Source: Dactylosporangium roseum (GTDB taxonomy: Bacteria > Actinomycetota > Actinomycetes > Mycobacteriales > Micromonosporaceae). From it: a stretch of DNA of 64,000 bases. Where the stretch lies: assembly GCF_025264685.1 (NCBI RefSeq), contig NZ_CP073721.1, forward strand, positions 4,517,001 through 4,581,000, in the 5' to 3' direction. The notes under the pieces are model-generated. The model saw only the letters and a program-made list of their open reading frames with translations. It was not told the DNA's origin and did no database searches. A program made the translations under genes and the position numbers. Positions 7,731 through 16,672 of this stretch are shown piece by piece (position 1 is the stretch's first letter; each line of letters begins with the position of its first letter).

Positions 7731-8813
7731 GTGGAGTTCAGCGACGTGCTCGACGACCCGGTCGCCGCGTATCGGCGGGCCCGCGAGGAGGCGCCCGTCG
7801 CTCGCCTCGGGCCGATGTGGGTGGTGCTGCGCCACGCCGAGGCGCGGACGGTCCTCACCGATCCACGGTTCGCGCTCAGCGCGGCGAGCTACCAGCAGCG
7901 GCCGGACGTGCCGGAGCGCTACCGGCCGTACCTGCGCACGATGCAGGAGATGGAGGGCGCGGAGCACCAGCGCCTGCGCCGACTGGTGGCGCCCTCGTTC
8001 AGCCCGCGGGAGGCCGAGGCGATGCGCCCGCGGATCGCGGCGATCGTCGAGCGCCTGCTGGACGAGGCGGTGCGGGACCAGGAGGTCGACCTCCTGCGGG
8101 ACTTCGCGACACCACTGCCGATGGAGGTGATCTGTGAGCTGATCGGCGTCCCGCCCGCGGACCGGCCACGGTGGCGGGTGTACGGCGCGGCCGTCGCCGG
8201 TGGGGACGGCAAGGCGTTCGCCGAGGCGATCCCGGCCATCATCGACGACGCCGCGAAGGTCGGCGCGCGGTTCGGCGGGGAGCTCACCGAGACCGAGCGG
8301 GTCACGCTGGTCTGGCACCTGGTGCTCGCCGGTCAGGTCCCGGCGAACCTCATCGCCAACGCGGTCGCGGCCCTGCTCGAGCATCCCGCTCAGCTCGCCG
8401 AGCTGCGCGCGGTGCCGGCGCTCATGCCGCAGGCGGTGGAGGAGCTGACCCGGTGGTGCGGTCCCCAGTTGCTGACCATCCCGCGGTACGCGCAGCAGGA
8501 CGTGCACCTGGACGGTGTCCCGATCCCGAAGGGCGACCCGGTCACCGTGTCGATCCTGTCCGCCAACCGCGACCCGCGGGTGTTCGACGACCCGGATGCC
8601 CTCGACCTGCGCCGGGTCGCGACCGGCCATCTCGGCTACGCGCACGGCCCGCACTTCTGCCTCGGCGCGCCGCTGGCCCGGGTGCAGACCGAGCTGGCGC
8701 TCAGCGCGGTCCTGCGCCGGTTCCCGGACCTGGCGCCGGCACCGGGCGAGGAGGTCCGCCGCCTGCCCGACCCCGGGACCTGGCGCCTGGCGTCACTGCG
8801 CGTCGTCGGCTGA
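7731..8813 (+). CDS. Cytochrome P450 with unusual I-helix
   Basis: A 360-residue soluble bacterial P450, short for the family (about 400). GTG 7731 has GGAG 5 nt upstream. The K-helix ExxR is EELTR (Glu238, Arg241). The heme loop is GYAHGPHFCLG with Cys310 as thiolate ligand; the usual first Gly-x-Gly is altered to AHG. The I-helix reads AGQVPAN at 200-206, where most P450s have AG(D/E)(T/S) with the acid-alcohol pair; here Val and Pro/Ala replace it. Proton delivery must differ, so the reaction may be peroxide-driven, water-mediated or not a simple hydroxylation. Likely regulated by the divergent TetR. No ferredoxin or reductase gene is nearby. Confidence 0.92.
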   Translation: MEFSDVLDDPVAAYRRAREEAPVARLGPMWVVLRHAEARTVLTDPRFALSAASYQQRPDVPERYRPYLRTMQEMEGAEHQRLRRLVAPSFSPREAEAMRPRIAAIVERLLDEAVRDQEVDLLRDFATPLPMEVICELIGVPPADRPRWRVYGAAVAGGDGKAFAEAIPAIIDDAAKVGARFGGELTETERVTLVWHLVLAGQVPANLIANAVAALLEHPAQLAELRAVPALMPQAVEELTRWCGPQLLTIPRYAQQDVHLDGVPIPKGDPVTVSILSANRDPRVFDDPDALDLRRVATGHLGYAHGPHFCLGAPLARVQTELALSAVLRRFPDLAPAPGEEVRRLPDPGTWRLASLRVVG

Positions 8814-8877
8814 GCCCTCCTGCCGCAGCGTCGTGAGCAGCGCGGTCGCCGCGGCCCCGGGTCCGGCGCGTTCCGGG

Positions 8878-8955
8878 CCGCTCGACCCCATGATCATGGG
8901 ATGGATCCGGCTGTCGGGGCAGCCACATCTTTCCCATGCTCATGGGGTCGAGCGG
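8878..8955. repeat. Palindromic repeat, family B copy 1
   Basis: Arms 8878-8901 and 8932-8955 are 24-bp inverted repeats with one mismatch around CATGATCATGGG. The loop contains TCGGGGCAGCCACATCTT, also found in the copy at 31811-31898. It sits between two genes on the same strand and could end P450 transcription. Confidence 0.8.
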
Positions 8956-9034
8956 CGTGGCGGCGGATCGCGGCGGGCGCGGCCGAGGCACCGACGGGAC
9001 CGGGGAACGGTGGCCCGGTTGGTACGGTGCGACG

Positions 9035-9994
9035 GTGAGCAAGGCCGACGAGGAGCGCGACGGGGTCGCCCTCACCAACCTGGACCAGCCGCTGTTCGAC
9101 GGCGCCGGGGCGACCAAGCGCGACCTGGTCGACTACCTCGACGCCGTCCACGACCGCATCATCCCGGCGCTGCGCGACCGGCCGCTGTCCGTCGTGCGGA
9201 TCATGCGCGGCCAGGAGTCGTTCATGCAGAAGAACGTCCCAAAGTACACGCCGGACTGGGTGTCCACGGTCAGCATGTGGGCGGAGAGCTCGAAGCGTGA
9301 CGTCACCTACGCGCTGTGCAACGACCGCCGCACCCTGCTGTGGTTCGGCAACCAGCGGGCGGTCGAGTACCACCCGACGCTCGTGCGGGCCGACGACTGG
9401 GCGCACACCACGCACATGGTCCTGGACCTCGACCCGCCGTCCCCCGAGGAGTTCGGGCTCGCCGTCGCGGCGGCGCGGCTGATCCGCAAGGTGCTCACCG
9501 ACGCCGGGCTGGACAGCGCGGTGAAGACCAGCGGGGCCAAGGGTCTGCACGTGTTCGTGCCGATCGACGGTCACGCGCCGATGGACGACGTCGCGGGCGC
9601 GACCCGGGCGGTCGCCGCGCGGGCCGAGCGGCTCGACCCGCGGCTCGCCACGACCGCGTTCATCCGCGACGACCGGCAGGGCAAGGTCTTCCTCGACCCG
9701 ACCCGCGTCGGCGGCGCGACGGTGGTGTCGGCGTACAGCCCGCGGCTGCGGCCCGGCACGCCGGTGTCGTTCCCGCTGTCGTGGGACGACCTCGACGACG
9801 TGCGTCCCGCCGACTTCACCGTCCACACCGCACCGGGGCTGCTGGGCGACGCCGACCCGTGGGCGGCCGCCATGCCGGCGCCGCAGCGGCTCCCGGACGA
9901 CCTGGTCGCGGAGGGGCACACGATCCCGATCCCCCGGGTCCAGGCGATGCACGAGGGCAAGCGGAGAGCGCGAGCCAAGAGGGAGAGCGCGTAG
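9035..9994 (+). CDS. LigD-type DNA polymerase/primase domain protein
   Basis: A stand-alone archaeo-eukaryotic primase (AEP) polymerase of 319 residues, like the PolDom of LigD. The metal-binding acids are in MVLDLDPPS (near residues 129-133), the SGAKGLHVFVP motif near 168 binds nucleotide, and DPTRVGGATVVSAYSPRL near 225 supplies the third acid region. In bacterial end joining such proteins fill gaps or add ribonucleotides at breaks with Ku and LigD ligase. Neither gene is in the window. GTG 9035 is preceded by TACGGT at 9023-9028, 6 nt away, consistent with a leaderless message; a longer start at 8936 would run through a palindrome and is unlikely. Confidence 0.9.
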   Translation: MSKADEERDGVALTNLDQPLFDGAGATKRDLVDYLDAVHDRIIPALRDRPLSVVRIMRGQESFMQKNVPKYTPDWVSTVSMWAESSKRDVTYALCNDRRTLLWFGNQRAVEYHPTLVRADDWAHTTHMVLDLDPPSPEEFGLAVAAARLIRKVLTDAGLDSAVKTSGAKGLHVFVPIDGHAPMDDVAGATRAVAARAERLDPRLATTAFIRDDRQGKVFLDPTRVGGATVVSAYSPRLRPGTPVSFPLSWDDLDDVRPADFTVHTAPGLLGDADPWAAAMPAPQRLPDDLVAEGHTIPIPRVQAMHEGKRRARAKRESA

Positions 9995-10584
9995 TGTCCG
10001 TCACCATCGCCGCACCGGACGCGACCTGGCGGATCCGGGCGGCCGAGCTGATCGCGGAGCTGCACGGCGCGCTCGGCCCGCTCGCGCTGCGGATCGAGCA
10101 CATCGGCAGCACGTCGATCCCGGGGATGGCCGCCAAGGCCGTCTACGACCTCCAGGTGAGCGTCGCCGACCTCGACGAGGCCGTCGCCGCGTTCGACGCG
10201 CCGCTGGCCGGGCTGGGCCTGTTCCGGAAGCCGTACGAGCACGACCACGTCCCGGCGGGCCGCGCCGACTCCCCCGGCCGGTGGCGCAAGCGCTACTGGT
10301 CCCGCACCGGCGACGAGCCGGTCCACCTGCACGTCCGGCTCGTGGGCTCGCCGAACGAGCGGCTGGCGCTGCTGTTCCGCGACTGGTTCCGGGACCGACC
10401 GGACGCGGTGGCGGCCTACAGCGCCTTCAAGACCGCCCTCGCCGCCGCGGTCACCGACCCGGACGTCTACACGGACGTGAAGGATCCGGTGGTCGACCTG
10501 GTGGCAGCGGCCGCCGAGGAATGGGCCGCAACCACCGCCTGGACCCCCACCCCCGCACCCCCCGCACCCCACTTTGCGCGTTGA
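9994..10584 (+). CDS. GrpB/UPF0157 family nucleotidyltransferase-like protein
   Basis: A 196-residue protein whose GTG overlaps the TAG of the polymerase gene by one base (TAGTG), so the two are coupled. The motif HIGSTSIPGMAAKAVYDLQV near residues 35-55 is the GrpB hallmark, resembling the GS..D nucleotidyltransferase core. RYWSRTGDEPVHLHVRLVGS follows near 100. The family's function is not firmly known. Pairing with a repair polymerase hints at nucleotide or DNA-end work, but this is inference. The last codons and the TGA lie inside a palindromic repeat (10578-10657), so the native C-terminus may have been changed by insertion; the final Thr/Pro/Ala-rich 20 residues are unlike the family. 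Confidence 0.85.
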   Translation: MSVTIAAPDATWRIRAAELIAELHGALGPLALRIEHIGSTSIPGMAAKAVYDLQVSVADLDEAVAAFDAPLAGLGLFRKPYEHDHVPAGRADSPGRWRKRYWSRTGDEPVHLHVRLVGSPNERLALLFRDWFRDRPDAVAAYSAFKTALAAAVTDPDVYTDVKDPVVDLVAAAAEEWAATTAWTPTPAPPAPHFAR

Positions 10585-10657
10585 TCTTGCAGTTGTGGTG
10601 CCGGGACACTCCCACAATGTCCGGGTTTGTCAGGCACCACAACTGCAAGATCAACGC
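10578..10657. repeat. Palindromic repeat, family A copy 1
   Basis: Perfect 25-bp arms (10578-10602 and 10633-10657; core TTGATCTTGCAGTTGTGGTG) with a 30-nt spacer that itself has a GGACA/TGTCC stem. Lies between convergent genes and contains the GrpB stop codon. Could work as a two-way terminator. Related copies are at 18777 and 43709. Confidence 0.92.
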
Positions 10658-10682
10658 ACGAGGGGGAGGGCGGGGTCGCCGG

Positions 10683-11111
10683 CTACTCGGCGCCCTCCGG
10701 CCGGAAGGCCCGCGACTCGACCAGGACCAGCCAGTTGCCGGTGTTGTCCCGCATGACCGCCTCCACCCCGTACGGCCGCTCGGACGGCTCCTGCAGGAAC
10801 GTGACGCCCTTGGCGGTGAGCTCCTCGTAGGTCTTGCGGCAGTCGTCGACGCGCAGGCCGAGCCCGCCCATGGAGCCCTTCTCGAGCTGGCGGCGCACGA
10901 ACGCGGCCGCGTCGTCGTCGAGCGGCGGGCCGGGCGTCATCAGCGTGACCTCGATCTCCGGCTGCTCGGGATGCCGGACGGTGACCCAGCGGAACCCCTC
11001 ACCCATCGTGACGTCGGTGCCGGGCTCGAAGCCGAGCACGCCGACGTAGAAGTCGCGGGTGGCGTCCTGGTCGAGGCAGTAGACGGTGACCAGCGAGATG
11101 TTCGTAATCAT
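10683..11111 (-). CDS. VOC-family (glyoxalase-like) protein
   Basis: A 142-residue single-unit vicinal oxygen chelate protein, built of two beta-alpha-beta-beta-beta modules. Module one is TVYCLDQDATRDFYVGVLGFEPGTDV. Module two has GLGLRVDDCRKTYEELTAKGVTFLQEPSE and ends AVMRDNTGNWLVLVE with the typical C-terminal Glu. The start at ATG 11111 removes an Arg/Pro-rich upstream extension. It lies 10 bp after an AraC gene on the same strand, so the two are probably one operon. Members of this family include bleomycin-resistance proteins, glyoxalases and dioxygenases; the substrate is unknown here. Confidence 0.9.
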   Translation of the reverse strand: MITNISLVTVYCLDQDATRDFYVGVLGFEPGTDVTMGEGFRWVTVRHPEQPEIEVTLMTPGPPLDDDAAAFVRRQLEKGSMGGLGLRVDDCRKTYEELTAKGVTFLQEPSERPYGVEAVMRDNTGNWLVLVESRAFRPEGAE

Positions 11112-11121
11112 GGCGCTGACG

Positions 11122-11568
11122 TTACGCGCCGTCACCGGCGGCGCCTTCTCCAAAATTGCGCTCCGGCGTCCGCAGGACCCCGCACATGAACAGCCAGCAG
11201 CCGGGCACGTGCGCCTCACCCTTGGCGGCCCACCGGTTGCGGTAGGCGATCGGGCTCTCACCCACCAGCTTCGTGAACCGCGCCGAGAATGAGCCCATAC
11301 TGGTAAACCCGACGATCATGCAGATCTCGGTTACCGTCAGGTTGGCCGAGCGCAGCAGGTCCTGCGCCCGCTCGATGCGGCGGCGGGTCAGGTAGCGCAT
11401 CGGTGTCTCGCCGTAGGTCGCCTCGAAGCAGCGCACGAAGTGGTACTTCGAGACGGCGGCGACGGCGGCGACCTGCGCGAGGTCCAGCGGCGTCTGGTAG
11501 TTGCGATCGATGTGGTCGCGGGCGCGCCGCAGGTGCGCGAGCAGTTCCACGGGCACCTGCCTGGTCAC
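11122..11568 (-). CDS. AraC-family transcriptional regulator (short form)
   Basis: 148 residues, essentially the two helix-turn-helix motifs of the AraC/XylS DNA-binding domain (LAQVAAVAAVSKYHFVRCFE and VTEICMIVGFTSMGSFSARF), with no sensor domain before them. The last 30 residues contain two Cys in GCWLFMCG. GTG 11568 has TAGAGT at 11575-11580, 6 nt upstream, so the message is probably leaderless. The downstream VOC gene is the likely partner, as in AraC-glyoxalase pairs that respond to small toxic metabolites. What it senses is not visible. Confidence 0.9.
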   Translation of the reverse strand: MTRQVPVELLAHLRRARDHIDRNYQTPLDLAQVAAVAAVSKYHFVRCFEATYGETPMRYLTRRRIERAQDLLRSANLTVTEICMIVGFTSMGSFSARFTKLVGESPIAYRNRWAAKGEAHVPGCWLFMCGVLRTPERNFGEGAAGDGA

Positions 11569-11714
11569 CGTGCAACTCTACGGTGACGCCCGACGCGCGT
11601 GACGTCGTGGTCACCGTCGGACACGGCACGCCGAACGGGGTTCACGATTCGGTCCGATTCCGCTAGCGTGGCCGCGCGAATAGATGCCGGTTGGCCGGAT
11701 TAGGGAGATCCGAG

Positions 11715-12626
11715 GTGATTCGACGCAGGACAGCGCTCGCGCTGCGAATCATGGCGGTTGTGGCGCTGCTGGGGTCGACCGCCTGCGCCGACAACCATGT
11801 CTCGCAGCGCGCGAGCCCGTCGGCCACCGGCACCCCGGCCTCGCCCGCCGCCGCGGCGCCACCGAGCCCGTCGGCGACGCGCTCGCCCAGCGCGCCGGCG
11901 TCGCCCTCCGACCGGCCGACGTCGCCGAAGCCGTCGCCGTCGAGCGGCGCGCGGACCGCCGAGGGCGGCTTCGTGGTGCGGCCGCCGGGCAGCGGTCACG
12001 GCCCCGGCGCGTCGGAGCGGTTCACCGGAGGCACCGCGGTCGCGCTGACGTTCGACGACGGCCCCGACCCGGTCAACACCCCGGCGATCCTCAAGGTGCT
12101 GCGGGACAACGGCGTGAAGGCGACCTTCTGCATGGTCGGCTTCCGGGTGCGCGACCATCCCGAGCTGGTGCGGCAGATCGTCGCCGACGGCCACGCGCTG
12201 TGCAACCATTCGTGGCAGCACCTGCTCAACCTGGCGAAGAAGGACCCGGCCTACGTCGACTGGGATCTCCGCCACACCAACGACATGATCCATGCCGCGG
12301 TCGGCGCGGACGTGCCGATCAGGTACTTCCGCGCGCCCGGCGGCAACTTCACGCCGGAGCTGGTCGCCAAGGCGCGGGAGCTCGGCATGGCGTCGATCTA
12401 CTGGGACGTCGACCCGCGGGACTGGGACCACAATCCCGACGCCGACCACGCGGCCCACATCCAGCGGGTCATCCGCGAGGTGAAACAGCACGTCCGCGAG
12501 GGCTCGATCGTGCTGTCGCACGACAACGGCCAGCCCGACACCGTCGTGGCCTACCGGACGCTGGTGCCCTGGCTCAAGGAGTACTTCACGCTGGAGGCGC
12601 TCCCCACCACACCGACCCGACCATGA
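11715..12626 (+). CDS. Secreted lipoprotein polysaccharide deacetylase (NodB fold)
   Basis: 303 residues from GTG 11715, which has GGGAG at 11703-11707, 7 nt upstream. The signal peptide ends in LLGSTAC, a lipobox, so the mature protein is lipid-anchored outside the membrane. A Pro/Ser/Ala-rich linker of about 60 residues spans toward the wall. The NodB domain follows, with TFDDGPDP (metal Asp), HSWQH (metal His pair), RAPGGN, WDVDPRDWD and LSHDN (motif 5). CE4 family members remove acetyl groups from peptidoglycan or chitooligomers using zinc or cobalt. All catalytic motifs are present, so it should be active. The gene stands alone ahead of the formate dehydrogenase operon. Confidence 0.94.
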   Translation: MIRRRTALALRIMAVVALLGSTACADNHVSQRASPSATGTPASPAAAAPPSPSATRSPSAPASPSDRPTSPKPSPSSGARTAEGGFVVRPPGSGHGPGASERFTGGTAVALTFDDGPDPVNTPAILKVLRDNGVKATFCMVGFRVRDHPELVRQIVADGHALCNHSWQHLLNLAKKDPAYVDWDLRHTNDMIHAAVGADVPIRYFRAPGGNFTPELVAKARELGMASIYWDVDPRDWDHNPDADHAAHIQRVIREVKQHVREGSIVLSHDNGQPDTVVAYRTLVPWLKEYFTLEALPTTPTRP

Positions 12627-12655
12627 TCCGCCGCCGCGAGCGCCGGGGCGGCGGA
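12627..12655 (+). terminator. Stem-loop after the deacetylase gene
   Basis: TCCGCCGCC at 12627-12635 pairs with GGCGGCGGA at 12647-12655 across an 11-nt loop, immediately after the stop codon. No T-tract follows, which is usual in high-GC genomes. Confidence 0.5.
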
Positions 12656-12719
12656 GAACATGATCCGAGCATGGCGACGTGCCGAGCGGGCCGTCGCCGC
12701 AGAGCCTAGAGTTCAGGGC

Positions 12720-15700
12720 ATGGAGTGGCTTCGGCGGTGGCCTGTCTACCGGCAGTTGACCGGCTCCGACCCCACGGGTCGTGGCGACGCTGCCCGGTCG
12801 TCGCGCACCGACGCGCTCACCGCCCGTACGACACAGGCGGACACCGTCGCCAGATCGGTCTGTCCCTACTGCGCGGTCGGCTGCGGCCAGCGGGTGTTCG
12901 TCAAGGACGGCAGGGTCACCCAGATCGAGGGTGACCCGGACAGCCCGATCTCGCGCGGCCGGCTGTGCCCGAAGGGGTCGGCGAGCAAGAGTCTCGTCAC
13001 CAGCCCGCTGCGGCAGACCAGGGTGCGGTACCGCCGGCCCTACGGGACCGGGTGGGAGGACCTCGACCTCGAGACCGCGCTGGACATGATCGCCGACCGG
13101 GTGCTCAAGGCCCGCGAGGAGACGTGGCAGGACCGCGACGAGGACGGCCGGCCGCTCAACCGCACGCTCGGCATCGCGAGCCTCGGCGGCGCGACGCTCG
13201 ACAACGAAGAGAACTACCTCATCAAGAAGCTGTTCACGGCCGCCGGCGCGCTGCAGATCGAGAACCAGGCCCGGATTTGACACTCCTCCACCGTCCCCGG
13301 TCTGGGGACCAGCTTCGGTCGCGGCGGCGCCACGGGATTCCAGCAGGACCTGGCCAACGCTGACTGCATCGTGATCCAGGGCTCGAACATGGCCGAGGCG
13401 CACCCGGTCGGCTTCCAGTGGGTGATGGAGGCCAAGGCCCGCGGTGCGACGGTCATCCACGTCGATCCCAGGTTCACGCGCACCAGCGCCGTCGCCGACA
13501 TGTTCGTGCCGATCCGGGCCGGGTCGGACATCGCGTTCCTCGGTGGTGTGGTCAACCACATCCTGAGCAACGAGCTCGACTTCCGGGAGTACGTCGTCGC
13601 GTACACCAACGCGGCCACGATCCTGCGCGAGGACTTCCGCGGCGCCGAGGATCTCGACGGGCTGTTCTCCGGCTTCGATCCACGGACCGGCGCGTACGAC
13701 CCGCGGAGCTGGCAGTACGCGGGGCATGCCGAGGATCCGCAGCACACGCACGAGATGCGGGAGACGGCCGGTGGCCTGCGGCACGAGTCGCACGGCCCGC
13801 CGGTGCCGGCCGACACGCAGCGGGACGAGACGCTGCGGCACCCGCGGTGCGTGTACCAGGTCCTGAAGCGGCACTTCGCCCGGTACACGCCCGAGGTCGT
13901 GGAGCAGGTGTGCGGCGTGCCGCCCGAGCAGTTCGCGAAGGTCTGCGAGGCGTGGACGCGCAACTCCGGCCGGGAGCGCACGACCGCCCTGGTGTACTCG
14001 GTCGGCTGGACCCAGCACTCGGTCGGGGTGCAGTACATCCGCACCGGCGCCATCATCCAGCTCCTGCTCGGCAACATGGGCCGCCCCGGCGGAGGCGTCA
14101 TGGCGCTGCGCGGGCACGCGAGCATCCAGGGCTCCACCGACATCCCGACGCTGTTCAACCTCCTGCCGGGATACCTGCCGATGCCGCAGCGGGGCAGGCA
14201 CGACACGTTCGACGAGTGGGTCGACGCGATCCGCCACCCCGGGCAGAAGGGCTTCTGGGGCAACGCCAGGTCCTACGCCGTCAGCCTCCTGAAGGCGTAC
14301 TTCGGGGACGCCGCGACCGCGGACAACGACTACTGCTACGGGCACCTGCCCCGGCTGACCGGCGACCACGGCACCTACCAGACCGTGCTCGACATGATCG
14401 ACGGCAAGGTCAAGGGGTACTTCCTGCTCGGCCAGAACCCGGCCGTCGGCTCGGCGCACGGCCGCGCCCAGCGGCTCGGCATGGCCAAGCTCGACTGGCT
14501 CGTCGTGCGCGACCTGTACGAGATCGAGAGCGCCACCTTCTGGAGGGACTCCCCGGAGGTCGAGACCGGCGAGATCGTGCCCGAGGAGTGCGCGACCGAG
14601 GTGTTCTTCCTGCCCGCCGCCTCGCACGTGGAGAAGGAGGGCACGTTCACGCAGACGCAGCGGCTGTTGCAGTGGCGGGAGAAGGCCGTCGACCCGCCCG
14701 GCGACTGCCGCTCCGAGCTGTGGTTCTTCTACCACCTCGGCCGCCGGCTCAGGCGGCGGCTGGCGGACTCCGCGCTGCCGCGGGACCGCGCCCTGCTGGA
14801 CCTGGCCTGGGACTACCCGACGGAAGGTGCCCACGACGAGCCGTCGGCGGCGGCGGTACTGCGGGAGATCAACGGCTTCGACGTGGCCACCGGCACGCCG
14901 GTGTCGGGCTTCACCGAGCTCAAGGACGACGGGTCCACCGCCGCCGGCTGCTGGATCTATTCCGGGGTCTACGCGGGCGGCGTCAACCAGGCCGCGCGGC
15001 GCACCCCGGCCGGGCCGTCCGACCCGATCGGCCTCGAGTGGGGCTGGGCGTGGCCGGCGAACCGCCGCATGCTCTACAACCGCGCCTCCGCCGACCCCGA
15101 GGGCCGGCCCTGGAGCGAGCGAAAGCGATACGTCTTCTGGGACCCCGACAAGGGCGAGTGGACCGGGCCGGACGTGCCCGATTTCGAGAAGACGAAACCG
15201 CCGGCGTACCGGCCGCCGGACGGCGCGAGCGGGCCCGCGGCGCTGGCCGGGGACGACCCGTTCATCATGCAGAGCGACGGGAAGGGCTGGCTGTTCGTAC
15301 CGAGCGGCCTGGTCGACGGGCCGCTGCCGACGCACTACGAGCCGGCCGAGTCGCCGGTGCCGAACCCGCTGTACGGGCAGCAGGCGAACCCGACCCGCAA
15401 GCGGTACCAGCGGTCGGAGAACCCGGTCCACCCGACGGACAGCGGCGTCTTCCCGTACGTCTTCACCACGAGCCGCCTGACCGAGCACCACACCGCCGGC
15501 GGCATGAGCCGCACGCTCGATTATCTCTCGGAATTGCAGCCGGCGATGTTCGTCGAGGTCTCCCCCGCCCTCGCCGCCGAGCGGGGCCTGGCGCACCTCG
15601 GCTGGGCGCACGTCGTCACCGCCCGGGCGTGCGTCGAGGCGCGGGTGCTGATCACCGAGCGGCTCCGGCCGCTGCGGCTCGACGGTCGCCGGGTCCACCA

Positions 15701-15902
15701 GATCTGGCTGCCGTACCACTGGGGCACGAGCGGCCTGACGACCGGCGACTCGGCGAACGACCTCATCGGCATCACCCTCGACCCCAACGTGCTGATCCAG
15801 GAGAGCAAAGTGGGCACGTGCGACATCCGGCCGGGCCGTCGCCCGCGCGGCGCGGCGCTGCGGGCACTCGTCGAGGACTACAACCGGAGGGCCGGGCTGT
15901 GA
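12720..15902 (+). CDS. fdhA: Formate dehydrogenase major subunit, selenocysteine-containing
   Basis: A 1060-residue molybdopterin (or tungsten) oxidoreductase read through an in-frame TGA at 13278-13280. The [4Fe-4S] cysteines are Cys48, 51, 55 and 83 in CPYCAVGCG and GRLCPKG. The TGA is residue 187, preceded by QIENQARI and followed by HSSTVPGLGTSFGRGG, exactly where formate dehydrogenases carry Sec or Cys at the Mo site. Reading continues without a break to 15902. The Tat signal of FdnG/FdoG is absent, so the enzyme should face the cytoplasm. ATG 12720 has TAGAGT 7 nt upstream (leaderless). Its stop overlaps fdhB. It oxidises formate to CO2 and passes electrons to FdhB. Confidence 0.93.
13278..13309 (+). 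promoter_or_regulatory. Selenocysteine codon and bacterial SECIS hairpin
   Basis: After TGA 13278-13280, GTCCCC (13293-13298) pairs with GGGGAC (13304-13309) around loop GGTCT (13299-13303). As I recall E. coli fdhF, its SelB-binding loop is also GGUCU starting 19 nt after UGA, with a key U 14 nt after UGA. Here the loop begins at the same distance and 13294 is T. Confidence 0.85.
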
Positions 15903-16672
15903 CCCGTGTTGGCTTCTTCACCGACACCAGCGTCTGCATCGGTTGCAAGGCGTGCGAGGTGGCCTGCAAGGAGTGGAACGCCGTCCCCGCCGACGGGTTC
16001 GACCTGCTGGGCATGTCGTTCGACAACACCGGCCAACTCGACGCGAACTCGTGGCGGCACGTCGCGTTCATCGAGCAACCGCCGGCGTCCCCCGGCGGCT
16101 CCGACGGCTCCGGCGACTTGCGCTGGCTGATGATGTCGGACGTCTGCAAACACTGCACCCACGCGGCCTGCCTCGACGTGTGCCCGACCGGATCGCTGTT
16201 CCGCACCGAGTTCGGCACCGTCGTCGTCCAGGCCGACATCTGCAACGGCTGTGGCTACTGCATCCCGGCCTGCCCGTACGGCGTGATCGACCAGCGCAAG
16301 GGCGACGGGCGCGCCTGGAAGTGCACGATGTGCTACGACCGGACCCGCGACGGCCTCGCCCCGGCCTGCGCGACGGCCTGCCCGACCGAGTCGATCCAGT
16401 TCGGACCGCTCGACGAGCTGCGGGAACGGGCCGAGGCCCGGCTCGACGCGCTGAACGACCCCAAGGCCCGCCTCTACGGCCACGACGAGTCCGACGGGGT
16501 CGGCGGCCAAGGCGCGTTCTTCCTGCTGCTCGACGAGCCCGAAGTGTACGGCCTGCCCCCGGACCCGGTGGTCACGACACGAGACCTGCCGGCGATGTGG
16601 AAACACGCCGGGCTGGCCGCGCTGACCATGGCCGCCGCGGTCGCCGTGTCGTTCCTGGGACGACGCCCGTGA
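15899..16672 (+). CDS. fdhB: Formate dehydrogenase iron-sulfur subunit
   Basis: 257 residues, coupled to fdhA by a GTGA overlap. Four cysteine clusters for [4Fe-4S] centres are visible in order: CIGCKACEVAC, CKHCTHAACLDVCP, CNGCGYCIPACP and a CTMC...CATACP split pair. A single membrane helix closes the protein (HAGLAALTMAAAVAVSFLG), as in FdnH/FdoH, anchoring it beside the membrane subunit. It carries electrons from the Mo site of FdhA to the quinone-reactive subunit. Length and motif order are normal for the family. Confidence 0.95.
   Translation: MTRVGFFTDTSVCIGCKACEVACKEWNAVPADGFDLLGMSFDNTGQLDANSWRHVAFIEQPPASPGGSDGSGDLRWLMMSDVCKHCTHAACLDVCPTGSLFRTEFGTVVVQADICNGCGYCIPACPYGVIDQRKGDGRAWKCTMCYDRTRDGLAPACATACPTESIQFGPLDELRERAEARLDALNDPKARLYGHDESDGVGGQGAFFLLLDEPEVYGLPPDPVVTTRDLPAMWKHAGLAALTMAAAVAVSFLGRRP

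Noticed and set aside
13278..13280. The fdhA TGA as a simple stop, frameshift or pseudogene
   Set aside because: The frame continues in phase with conserved sequence on both sides, a SECIS-like hairpin follows at the right distance, and selD is adjacent.
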